In this document: positions 43,267 through 51,235 of the stretch, piece after piece | How the letters are laid out: every line of letters begins with the position of its first letter | Position numbering within the stretch: the first letter of the stretch is position 1 | Assembly (NCBI GenBank): GCA_023396255.1 | Contig: JAEWWU010000016.1 | Coordinates: forward strand, 31,243 to 95,242 | Origin: Bacteroidota bacterium | Lineage (GTDB): Bacteria > Bacteroidota > Bacteroidia > Bacteroidales > Porphyromonadaceae | Length of the DNA: 64,000 nt | Direction: 5' to 3' | Made by a program: the position numbers and the translations under genes | The notes under the pieces: model-generated | The model's database searches: none | What the model was told of the DNA's origin: nothing | What the model saw: the letters and a program-made list of their open reading frames with translations, nothing else

Positions 43267-44511
43267 CTAACGCTTGCGCAGAATGCTGTTGAGTACCCGA
43301 CAGGAGCAAATTAGCTTACCGCTTTTAATGGAAAAAATCTCTACACTCCACACGTGTGTACTCCTTCCCTTATGGATAATGCGTGCCTGCGCTCGAACGG
43401 TGTCCCCTTCGGGTGTAGAGGCAATGTGATTGCCACTTACTTGCATCCCTACTTGCATTTCTCCATCTTCGCATAAAAGCACAGAGCCCAATCCGGCAAC
43501 CGTTTCCGCCAAAGCCAAAGAAGCTCCTCCGTGGATAACTCCAAAGGGTTGTCTTGTGCGCAAATCCACCGGCATAGTGGCTTCGACATATCCTTTGGCC
43601 AACTTGGTACAACAGATCCCCAAATTGCTCATCAAAGTATTTGTAAACAGTTGATTTACTTCATCCAATCCGATGGGAACACCCTCGTAAGGAGACGTAA
43701 TGTGCTTTTCTATAGCGTGAGCTATACCGCTTTCCCGCACGGACAGAGTTATGTAATCTGCACAAGACTTTACATCTTCGGAAGCATTAGCCATCGCAAT
43801 ACCCAAACCAGCGGTTTGCATCAATTCGATGTGCTTTCTTTCACAACCAAAAACAATCAACTCCTCAGCAGTAAGATCCAGTTTATCCAAAATAAACTGT
43901 ACTGCCCCTGTCGGAGAGGCCCCAGCCGGAGTCAGCTGCAATTTGTCCTCGCCTATTACCTCACAAACCAACTGTTGAGGAAAACGACACGATAGCATCT
44001 TATCTAACATCGAAACTACTCCGGAATTCACTCCACAGATAAGTACCTTGCCAAAGGAAAGAGACTGTTCCTGTATACCCTGCAAAGCAAGAAGCTCTAC
44101 GGGATAATTGAGTTCTTGGGACAAACGAACCGTTTCCTGGTGGTTGGGCAACGTTGCATAAAGGGTTTGCTCTCCAAAAGCAATCACATTGGTATCGGGG
44201 TCCAAAAACTCTTCATCTATATAACGCAATTGCATCATAGAGATACTCTTATTTGCCAACTGCTTACCGGTACGGCAATGGGTTACACAACTTCCCCCCA
44301 AAGAAACGATGTATCCGTTATTCTCATCCATATGCAATTGCCGAGCCAAGGGAAAAACAGAGTCAGCCGGCCGATTGCAAAGGAGTACTATACGTATATC
44401 GTGTTCCTCCTGCACAGTCCATAGAGCTTCCCTGTCCTCTATAGACACTCGCCCCAAAGAGTCGGTTATAGCATCGGGATAAATAGCAATTAGTTTATAC
44501 TTATGTTGCAT
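43267..44511 (-). CDS. Fused HAD-fold (inactive) and PaaI-type thioesterase protein
   Basis: 414 residues in two parts. Residues 1-270 have a Cof-type HAD-IIB layout but the catalytic residues are gone: the nucleophile motif DxD is YPD (Tyr11), the motif II TGR equivalent is CNR, the motif III Lys is Thr201 (ASPTGAVQF), and GDxxND is GCERKH (222-227). Residues ~280-414 are a hotdog thioesterase with the conserved PFGVIHGGASLALAETVAG. The thioesterase half looks active and would hydrolyse an acyl- or aryl-CoA (the dihydroxynaphthoyl-CoA step of menaquinone synthesis is one possibility, not shown). The HAD half probably binds a ligand or serves as a scaffold. It ends a minus-strand group with a barrel protein and a TPR protein upstream. 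Confidence 0.85.
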   Translation of the reverse strand: MQHKYKLIAIYPDAITDSLGRVSIEDREALWTVQEEHDIRIVLLCNRPADSVFPLARQLHMDENNGYIVSLGGSCVTHCRTGKQLANKSISMMQLRYIDEEFLDPDTNVIAFGEQTLYATLPNHQETVRLSQELNYPVELLALQGIQEQSLSFGKVLICGVNSGVVSMLDKMLSCRFPQQLVCEVIGEDKLQLTPAGASPTGAVQFILDKLDLTAEELIVFGCERKHIELMQTAGLGIAMANASEDVKSCADYITLSVRESGIAHAIEKHITSPYEGVPIGLDEVNQLFTNTLMSNLGICCTKLAKGYVEATMPVDLRTRQPFGVIHGGASLALAETVAGLGSVLLCEDGEMQVGMQVSGNHIASTPEGDTVRAQARIIHKGRSTHVWSVEIFSIKSGKLICSCRVLNSILRKR

Positions 44512-44638
44512 AGTTTTATCAAATATCTATTCTAAGGGTGTAACAAATCAAAAGAAAGAAGGAACGAAAACTCAATAAAATTCGTAAACATCCGTTGTAG
44601 ACGGAATAATCCTCTTCCCAGAGAAAAGGGTCTCCGTA

Positions 44639-46489
44639 TCACAAATTCAACTGAAAGCCCAGCCCAAAGTACCAAGGAGAAAATTGCGAGAAATAGAGGT
44701 TATCCAAATTTCTGTAATCGGCAAAAAGGAACATCGCAAATCTCTTTTTTATTTGGTACTGTAAAGAAGAGGCAAAATCTACCGAACGATTGTTAAGCAC
44801 CTCTCCCCGTGTATCCATTATCTGCCAAGCATTTGCCACAACGAACGAAGTGTGTAGCGAAAAGCGGTTCCATTTACTGCTTGCTCCGGCACGAAAATAC
44901 CATTGGGCATCGGGCATCAGAGGGAAAGCGCCCGGAGCAGACGTTTTTAGTTGATAGCGACGCTCCAAAGTGGCATTGAGGACCAATAGATCACCCCAAA
45001 CACGCCCCTGAACAGAAGCACCCAGCAGAGTTTGTGCCAAAGCACCATATCCACCAATGGTGTAATAGAACTGCTCTTGAGGCAAAGTCTTCCGGTAATT
45101 GGAGTACGGTTTCTTTGCGGCAACAAAATAGCCTCTGTTGCTTTCGTGTTTCCCGCCCATATAGAAATCCACAGAAACAAAATCCCATAGATTGGCACGA
45201 GTTCCCAAACGCAGATTCAAATTGGTATGGCTTGGATTAGGAAGCAGTTCTGTCTGCGTATGGTAGGTTTGTTGCAAGGTATGTAATGGGTGTACATCTT
45301 CCATTCCCCCAGTACCGGTTAGGTAAAGAGCCCAATTATAAGGCAGCGACAAAAGGGCATCTACCTTGGGATAGAAGTACAATTTCCCAAAAGGGGCCAA
45401 CAAGAAAGAGACCCCAATCCCGGCCGAAGCATCGAAGCGAACCTGATCCCATTCCTTTTGTACCTTTATTTGCGGAGCAAATTCCCAAAAGATATTGTTG
45501 CGCAAAGCCGGTACCCCCACGGCAGCCACCTCCTGTATTCTTGCGTACATAGACCGAGGGCGGTTGAGTAAGGCATTAAACCAAGAACTCAATAGCCAAG
45601 AGATATTATCGTTTTGCCTCATTTCACCACGAAAACGCACCCCTGTATGGTGCTGCATTCCCTTGTACAAATCTTTGAAAAAAGCCGGATTGGCTGTAAT
45701 GATCGGACCTTTGGTTACAAAATTATTGTAGTAGGCTTTGAGACTGACTGAGGCAATGTCACTTCCTATTTTGAGATTTTCAACTCCGGCATTTATTCCC
45801 CAATGATAGCCATAGGTACCTCCTACCCCATATTTGTACTTCTCGAGATCTGTGTAGGGCACCCCTTTATATCCGGCAACATAATCATAGTTCCAATAGT
45901 TACCGCTAAACCCCAATTGCAAACACCCTTCAGATTGGACGGGCTTTTGATATTGCACCACACAGTTAGAATAGTTGGAAGAAGCCCATCCCTCAAACAC
46001 CGTGTAACGACGGGTGTCGAGCTCTCCGCCTTCTCCTCCGTGAGAAAAGCGTCGCGCATCATAGCTACCAACAAAATAGAGACTACCCGATTCCCCCCAA
46101 TCGTAACTTCCGCCAACACTCCCCCAAGAGCCAACGGCATCGGCTGATATGACGGGTGAAATAGACATTCGCAAAAAGGTTCCATTTTGGTGAGAAGGAA
46201 GAGCCTCTGCCACTCTGCTCAAAAGAGGCTTTTCCGGAATGGTTACAGCCGGAGTAAAGTCTCCTGTCAACCCGGGCGTAAGCGGTTCCAAGCGCGTGAT
46301 GCGGGGTTGGATGTAACTGTAAGACCGAACCAAAGGAGAAGCCTCCGGAACTCGTACTACCTTATCGCTAACCACGGTTACCTCTCGCCGAAGGGTATCG
46401 ACCCGAGAAGAAGTGATTTGTGCGTACCCTTGCTCAAAAAGACAACCAACTAAAACGGATAAAAACAAGATTCTTTGTATAGAGTGCAT
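44639..46489 (-). CDS. Outer-membrane beta-barrel protein
   Basis: 616 residues from ATG 46489 (two further Met codons lie just upstream). Signal peptide cut near GYAQ. After a ~100-residue periplasmic N-terminal part there is an extended series of amphipathic strands with aromatic girdles (GSLYFVGSYDARRF, LQLGFSGNYWNYDYV, FAMFLFADYRNLDNLYFSQFSPWYFGLGFQLNL), typical of a large barrel resembling TonB-dependent receptors, but without a recognisable plug or TonB box. It lies 55 bases downstream of the long TPR gene in the same orientation. The substrate or partner is unknown; the TPR protein may work with it at the outer membrane. Confidence 0.8.
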   Translation of the reverse strand: MHSIQRILFLSVLVGCLFEQGYAQITSSRVDTLRREVTVVSDKVVRVPEASPLVRSYSYIQPRITRLEPLTPGLTGDFTPAVTIPEKPLLSRVAEALPSHQNGTFLRMSISPVISADAVGSWGSVGGSYDWGESGSLYFVGSYDARRFSHGGEGGELDTRRYTVFEGWASSNYSNCVVQYQKPVQSEGCLQLGFSGNYWNYDYVAGYKGVPYTDLEKYKYGVGGTYGYHWGINAGVENLKIGSDIASVSLKAYYNNFVTKGPIITANPAFFKDLYKGMQHHTGVRFRGEMRQNDNISWLLSSWFNALLNRPRSMYARIQEVAAVGVPALRNNIFWEFAPQIKVQKEWDQVRFDASAGIGVSFLLAPFGKLYFYPKVDALLSLPYNWALYLTGTGGMEDVHPLHTLQQTYHTQTELLPNPSHTNLNLRLGTRANLWDFVSVDFYMGGKHESNRGYFVAAKKPYSNYRKTLPQEQFYYTIGGYGALAQTLLGASVQGRVWGDLLVLNATLERRYQLKTSAPGAFPLMPDAQWYFRAGASSKWNRFSLHTSFVVANAWQIMDTRGEVLNNRSVDFASSLQYQIKKRFAMFLFADYRNLDNLYFSQFSPWYFGLGFQLNL

Positions 46490-46544
46490 AGAGATCATAG
46501 CCAAATAAATATGCTGTTGGGATTAAGACAAAATAATAGTTTAC

Positions 46545-49500
46545 TTATTTCTTGGGTTCCGTCTGGGTTAGACGCTCTTGAAGCATCTGCCTTATATCCG
46601 GTTCCGCATCGGTATAGTTCTTTTGTAAACTTAAAAGATACTGACGTGCCGTAGCTAATTCCTTTATGGAAATGTAGTAATCCGACAAAGTCAAAATACT
46701 GCGAGCCAACCAGTAAGGACTTTCTGAACCATTTTGGATAACCCGTTCCATAAGCTGCATTGCCAACTTCTTTTGAGAGTCGGATTGCAAATAGAGCGAA
46801 GCGCGCAATACGGCGGCCTCCGTTCCTTCCACTGTAGACAATTGTTTGTCCAACTTAGAAAAAACCTCTATGGCTTGTTTTTTCTGTCCTAAGGCTGTTT
46901 GTCCTTTTCCTTCCGTGAGAATCAATTTACGATAAATGGGATCCTCTTTTTGTGTCTCTTTTTGTCCAGATTGAGCCAGTTGCACGCACTGCTCCATATT
47001 TTTAAGTTCCCAAGAAGACAAGGCTGCATTGTAGTATGCCTCCGCTTTGCTCGAAGGTTCCAAGGGAAGTTGTAACAACGACAAATAGCAATTGAGGGCG
47101 TGGGTGTGTTCTGAGGAAAGAGTGTACAACTCTCCGGCTCGTTGAAGAAGTTGCTTCTGCCTGTTTTGCTCCAAAGAAGATTTCCGTGCAATAAGCTCTC
47201 TATATAACTCCAAAGCCCTATCATAATCCTTTACTCCATAGTAGAGATCTGCCAAATAGAAACGTGCCTGCAACGCTTCGGGGGTTTCTGAGTGCGAGGC
47301 TATAAATTTTTCAAGTAACGTAGCTGCATCTTTCCTCTTGCTGTAATAAGCCTGCTCCGCTCCCTTGAAAGAGATGGAACGGCTTTCTTGATCCTTGAGG
47401 GCAAAACTTCCGCCCAATTCCTTGGAAAGAGCAATAAACTCATCCGAGCGATTTTCCTCTATGTAGATAGATTTAAGGCTGTTAAACGCCTGACGGGCTT
47501 CTTCGCTTTGGGGAGCGGTTTTAATTACGCCAAGATACAAATCAATTGCCTTTTGCGTATCTCCTGAGTTATAATGGGTCAAAGCCAGTTGTAAAGCTCC
47601 CAAACGACTATATTCACTTTGAGGGAAACGATTCATAAGGGTAGAAAAATACCTCTTTGCCTCCTCCGATTTGTTCAAAAAGACGCTTGCACGACCGGCT
47701 TCAAAATAAGCATTAGGGACATACGAACTTTGGGGATGCTTCTCTATAAGGCCTACCAAAGAGTTGACTTGTCGGTGATAATCTTTTTTAAGTCCCTCTA
47801 TGGTTGCCAACATATACAGAGCGTAGACATTGTTTTCGGGTGCTCCTTGATAGGCTTTGCCATACGCCTCCGCAGCCATTGCGAAGCGAGAAGCCATATA
47901 GTTGCAGTCACCGATGCGGGCATAAGTGTCGGCCAACTGCTCCGAGTCCAATGTTTTTCCGTTAGCAGCCACAGTGAACTGCTTGAGGGCTGCTGCATAG
48001 TTCTTCTTTCCAAAAAGGGCATACCCCAAATTGTATCGTGCCATAGTTCTGTTGGCTTCGTCTTCAGCAAGCGCATTATAGTTAAGATAAGCCAAAAGAT
48101 CTTCTATAACCTCGTCATACTCCTGCTGACGAAGATTGATCTCCGACCTTATGAGCAAAAGTTCCTTATCAAAAGCCACCTCGGAAACAGAAACTCGAGA
48201 GCTTTGTGCCACAAAGTCTCGTGCTTGCTGCAGATTTCCCTCTTGCAATGACTTGAGAGCCATTCTGTTGAGGACATATTTCTTTGCCGACAAAAGTTCT
48301 TTGCTCGGTTGTTTGATCCGATTGAGAGAGTTGAGAGAAGACGTATAGTCCTTGTTTGACAAATAAAATTCTCGCAAAAATCGGGTCATAGCCTCACTGT
48401 GTTTCGAGTGCGGGAATTGGTTTAAAAACTCCTCTGTGATGCGTACTTCTTGCCCAAAAATTCCCTGTCCGGATGAGCGCAACAAGAGAGCCATTTCGTA
48501 CATAGCCTCTTCTCGTACAGCATTTGGCACATCTTTTTCGGAGGCAGCCTCAAACGAAGCCACTGCCTGACTAAAAAGCCCCAACTCTCTCCGCGTGCGC
48601 CCCAAATAAAGATTGGCAGCTCCCGAAGTAAGAGGGTTGTGGGTTGAAGTTGCCTGCAAAAGAGGTTGCACGGCTTCTTGATAACGTTTCGTCTCTACAT
48701 AAGCAGCTCCGAGCACAAGGTAATCCTCTGCCGATACCTCTTGAGGGGCAAGGGAGCGTAACCGTTCCAAGTAGTTTATGGTCTGTTCCGGTTGATGCAG
48801 GCGATAGTAGGCATTCCCGGCAATGTGCAGCGATTGAGGCAAAGGCTCTTGACCGGCAGAAAGATGTTGCTCGGCCTGCTTTACTTGCCGAATAGCCAGC
48901 TCATAGTCTCCACGAAAATAGCTGATGGCTGCCAAGCCGGCTGCTGCTTCTGTTGCAAAAGGGGAAGAAACCGCAGAGAGTTGCTGATACAACTTTTCTG
49001 CTTCATCTATTCTTTGCTCCGCCAAAAGAATCGAAGCCAAATAGAGTTGTGCCATCTTTCCCCATCGATTATCTTCCTTTGCAGCCTGCTCAAATAATTG
49101 GCGGGTACGGGGCTGCCCTCCATTCTGTGCCTCCAAGGCATACGCCAATTTTACTTGCCATTCCGTCCTTTCCGTAACCGAGAGCGTTAGTTCATTTATA
49201 TTGAGCAAAGTGCGAGAAGCTCCTACATACTCTCCTTCACCAAGTTGTCGGGTAGCCTTTGCCAAAAGAAGTTCGGACTGCCCCAATGGACGAGAAGGGT
49301 CTTGCAAGGATTGTTCTATACATCGAAAAGCACTTTTACGCCCCATTCTATACAAAGCCAATGCTCGCAATCGCTGCTGCTGGGGCGTTATCTCGCAATC
49401 TTCAAAATCGGAAATAGAGCCTTGAGGTAAAACATAGAGGTAACCAGCCAAAGAACCGGCATCAGTTATCTCTCGGGCATAGCGGGTAGTTTGCTCCGGA

Positions 49501-49595
49501 TTAAGTGCCCTCACGCGTAACTCTTGTGCTGCCAACGGAGTCCACAAAGTTCCCGCCGTAAAGATCGCCAAGTATAATGATTTTGCCTTTTTCAT
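46545..49595 (-). CDS. Large TPR-repeat periplasmic protein
   Basis: 1016 residues. The ATG at 49595 gives the signal peptide MKKAKSLYLAIFTAGTLWTPLAAQ; the open frame reaches 49757 but the extra part is not signal-like. The mature protein is almost wholly TPR/solenoid, e.g. AEKLYQQLSAVSSPFATEAAAGLAAISYFRGDYELAIRQ and ARYNLGYALFGKKNYAAALKQF, and may curve around a partner. Long TPR proteins of this kind occur in many Bacteroidales near envelope genes; I know of no established function. It has its own promoter, and the barrel gene follows 55 bases on. Confidence 0.88.
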   Translation of the reverse strand: MKKAKSLYLAIFTAGTLWTPLAAQELRVRALNPEQTTRYAREITDAGSLAGYLYVLPQGSISDFEDCEITPQQQRLRALALYRMGRKSAFRCIEQSLQDPSRPLGQSELLLAKATRQLGEGEYVGASRTLLNINELTLSVTERTEWQVKLAYALEAQNGGQPRTRQLFEQAAKEDNRWGKMAQLYLASILLAEQRIDEAEKLYQQLSAVSSPFATEAAAGLAAISYFRGDYELAIRQVKQAEQHLSAGQEPLPQSLHIAGNAYYRLHQPEQTINYLERLRSLAPQEVSAEDYLVLGAAYVETKRYQEAVQPLLQATSTHNPLTSGAANLYLGRTRRELGLFSQAVASFEAASEKDVPNAVREEAMYEMALLLRSSGQGIFGQEVRITEEFLNQFPHSKHSEAMTRFLREFYLSNKDYTSSLNSLNRIKQPSKELLSAKKYVLNRMALKSLQEGNLQQARDFVAQSSRVSVSEVAFDKELLLIRSEINLRQQEYDEVIEDLLAYLNYNALAEDEANRTMARYNLGYALFGKKNYAAALKQFTVAANGKTLDSEQLADTYARIGDCNYMASRFAMAAEAYGKAYQGAPENNVYALYMLATIEGLKKDYHRQVNSLVGLIEKHPQSSYVPNAYFEAGRASVFLNKSEEAKRYFSTLMNRFPQSEYSRLGALQLALTHYNSGDTQKAIDLYLGVIKTAPQSEEARQAFNSLKSIYIEENRSDEFIALSKELGGSFALKDQESRSISFKGAEQAYYSKRKDAATLLEKFIASHSETPEALQARFYLADLYYGVKDYDRALELYRELIARKSSLEQNRQKQLLQRAGELYTLSSEHTHALNCYLSLLQLPLEPSSKAEAYYNAALSSWELKNMEQCVQLAQSGQKETQKEDPIYRKLILTEGKGQTALGQKKQAIEVFSKLDKQLSTVEGTEAAVLRASLYLQSDSQKKLAMQLMERVIQNGSESPYWLARSILTLSDYYISIKELATARQYLLSLQKNYTDAEPDIRQMLQERLTQTEPKK

Positions 49596-49690
49596 ACTGT
49601 AGAAATTCTTTTTGTTCACTTCGTGCCCTTGGTCAAAACTCGACCAGGAGACCAACGAAAAAAAATCAATCCCCAACTCAGGGGTCCCGT

Positions 49691-49722
49691 CAAAGTTAAA
49701 CTTTTTGCCTTTCCCACACAAA
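49691..49722 (-). promoter_or_regulatory. Promoter of the TPR/barrel operon
   Basis: On the minus strand: TTTG at 49722-49719, a 20-base spacer, then TAACTTTG at 49698-49691. The leader would be about 90 bases. It shows that the TPR gene does not depend on the upstream riboswitch promoter. Confidence 0.7.
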
Positions 49723-50249
49723 TCGCCCTCCAAATAAGAGAACAAAAGAGCTTTCAAAAAAAGTATTTTATAAAAATAGAATAATCGAATCGATCTTCAT
49801 AGACACAAAAGACCCGTTGCAATCGGTCCCCCATGTAATTTGCGTCGCTCAACCCACAAAAAACTCCCTACAGAACCGACCCAACGGGTCTAATGATTTC
49901 ATACACAACAGCACTCTTGGCTCTTCATTATGGCAAAAAGAACCAAAGTACCTTTTCTCTGATAAGAAACTTACCAAAGAGCTGTTCGTCAGAATTCACA
50001 TTGGGATTTTGATCAGAATCGGAGAACCGAATCGAAAAAAACTACTCCTCCCTCTGCTTCGTACTCAGTAACACTCAAACCGATCTCCGCTAACGAAGAA
50101 ATCGCTCAAAGACAACTCAATGCGAAACAGCGTAAAGGGATTCCACAGAAAAAGACAACCCTACAAGAGCCACATTTTCCCGGCATCAAAGCCCTTTCGT
50201 TCTATTGTTCTCTTCTTATTTCCTTTGCCTATCCTCGAGGCTCTGAAAA
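49723..50249. other. Stretch downstream of the cobalamin riboswitch, no gene recognised
   Basis: On the minus strand this would be the body of the riboswitch transcript. It has no reading frame of 60 codons on that strand. The only item of note is a 26-codon frame at 50106-50186 (minus) encoding five cysteines. A plus-strand frame here looks accidental. The transcript would end at a large stem-loop (49810-49891). Confidence 0.5.
49810..49891 (-). terminator. Long stem-loop at the end of the riboswitch transcript
   Basis: Outer arms AGACCCGTTG and CAACGGGTCT (49810-49819 and 49882-49891) are perfect; an inner TCGGT / ACCGA stem extends the hairpin after a small internal loop. On the minus strand four Ts follow. 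The 40-base loop is longer than in a typical terminator. Confidence 0.5.
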
Positions 50250-50430
50250 AACAGCAAGTTTTGCAGGTCTTCTGACTTATCCCATACGCTTACGCCCCTT
50301 CCCACACGGATAATTAGGAAAACCGTGCAGTGGTTACGGCGTGCGCCTTTAGAGAAATACAGCAGCGGGACTGTTTGGGATTCTCACCCAATTCCCTTTT
50401 AATCCTTTGTCCGAACGAAAGCCACACAAA
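50250..50430 (-). ncRNA. Cobalamin (adenosylcobalamin-type) riboswitch
   Basis: Read on the minus strand, the element contains the hallmark pieces in order: TTCGGAC then AAAAGGGAATTGGGTGAGAA, TCCCAAACAGTCCCGCTGCT (the conserved core helix and junction), a variable region with GCACGCCGTAACCACTGCAC, and finally the B12 box AGTCAGAAGACCTGC. These agree with the family consensus and with Bacteroides examples. Its own promoter lies upstream. No cobalamin transporter or synthesis gene follows in the direction of transcription; the next gene is over 650 bases away behind its own promoter and a terminator-like hairpin. Boundaries are approximate. Confidence 0.92.
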
Positions 50431-50509
50431 AACAGACCGCTTGTCTTATCTCTGCAATGACCAAGAACTTCTCTCAAGTCCATCGCTCGTTAGGGAACAA
50501 AACTCCTTA

Positions 50510-50539
50510 CAAAGGTAATATTTTTTTTATACCAAACAA
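50510..50539 (-). promoter_or_regulatory. Promoter of the riboswitch transcript
   Basis: On the minus strand: TTG at 50539-50537, a 19-base spacer, then TACCTTTG at 50517-50510. Transcription would start about 75 bases before the riboswitch core. Confidence 0.7.
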
Positions 50540-51171
50540 CCTCCCGTATGGTAGGTAAAGTTTTTTAGGGGAGGTGAGCAATATTCATTTTTTCGAATAT
50601 GAAATACAATGCTACCAGAATAAATGTTTTATAACTAAAAATCATCAACAAGCCTCTCACTTACAAGGGGAGCAGAAGAGGACTGATCAAGGCTATTTGT
50701 AAGAAAAAACACTCAACAACAGACTTTTGGGAAGCAACTAATTCCCATCCATCCACCAATTACTTCCCTACTAATTTTTGCCCTGTCCAAGAAAAAATAT
50801 TTTTTGTCCAAGCTAATTCCTCTCGGCAGGGAATTAATCACAAATATCGTCCAGAAGTTTGATTTTAGGAACAAGTTTCCCCTCTTGGCTTTACCCTTCA
50901 AGGAATAAAAAAGCTCCATCTCTTTTTTTTGACTCCGAGGGAAGTCTGTTAATAATTATTTATTCATATATCTATCAACCACTTACAAACCAACAAGAGG
51001 TAAAAAGTGCTAATAGAGACGTATTTTTTTCTTCTCATCACGCCATCGGCTCGCAAATTTCGCCCTCTTGGGCAAGTTTGTTCATTGTATTTATTAACAA
51101 ACTTATTCACTCCTTCTTTTCCTTTTGTCCGTCTTTTCTCTCCCTATTCCTTGCTCTCCCGCCTCCCTCCT
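50540..51171. other. Gene-free stretch holding repeat copy 3
   Basis: AT-rich, about 630 bases, with no convincing coding frame. Repeat copy 3 (50760-50833 including arms) is the only recognisable structure. Confidence 0.5.
50760..50833 (-). repeat. Dispersed repeat, copy 3, with inverted ends
   Basis: The 32-base core at 50760-50791 reads on the minus strand CTTGGAC, five bases, AAAAATTAGTAGGGAAGTAA. Outer arms TTCCCTACTA (50764-50773) and GGCAGGGAA (50825-50833) are inverted relative to each other, as in copy 2. A second CTTGGAC-like segment lies inside the unit near 50806-50812. Confidence 0.8.
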
Positions 51172-51207
51172 AAAAAGGAGGCTGTGCCTGAAACCAAGCA
51201 CAGCCTC
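51172..51207 (-). terminator. Terminator after the minus-strand T9SS-type gene
   Basis: On the minus strand GAGGCTGTGC and GCACAGCCTC (51207-51198 and 51187-51178) form a perfect 10-base stem, followed by CTTTTT. Confidence 0.85.
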
Positions 51208-51235
51208 AAGGAAGTACAAAAGAGCTCTATTCTGG

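Noticed and set aside
49817..50071. 84-codon plus-strand frame downstream of the riboswitch
   Set aside because: It runs through the large inverted repeat, has no signal or domain, and is antisense to the riboswitch transcript. Probably accidental.
50713..50919. 68-codon minus-strand frame
   Set aside because: It consists largely of the dispersed repeat and AT-rich flanks.
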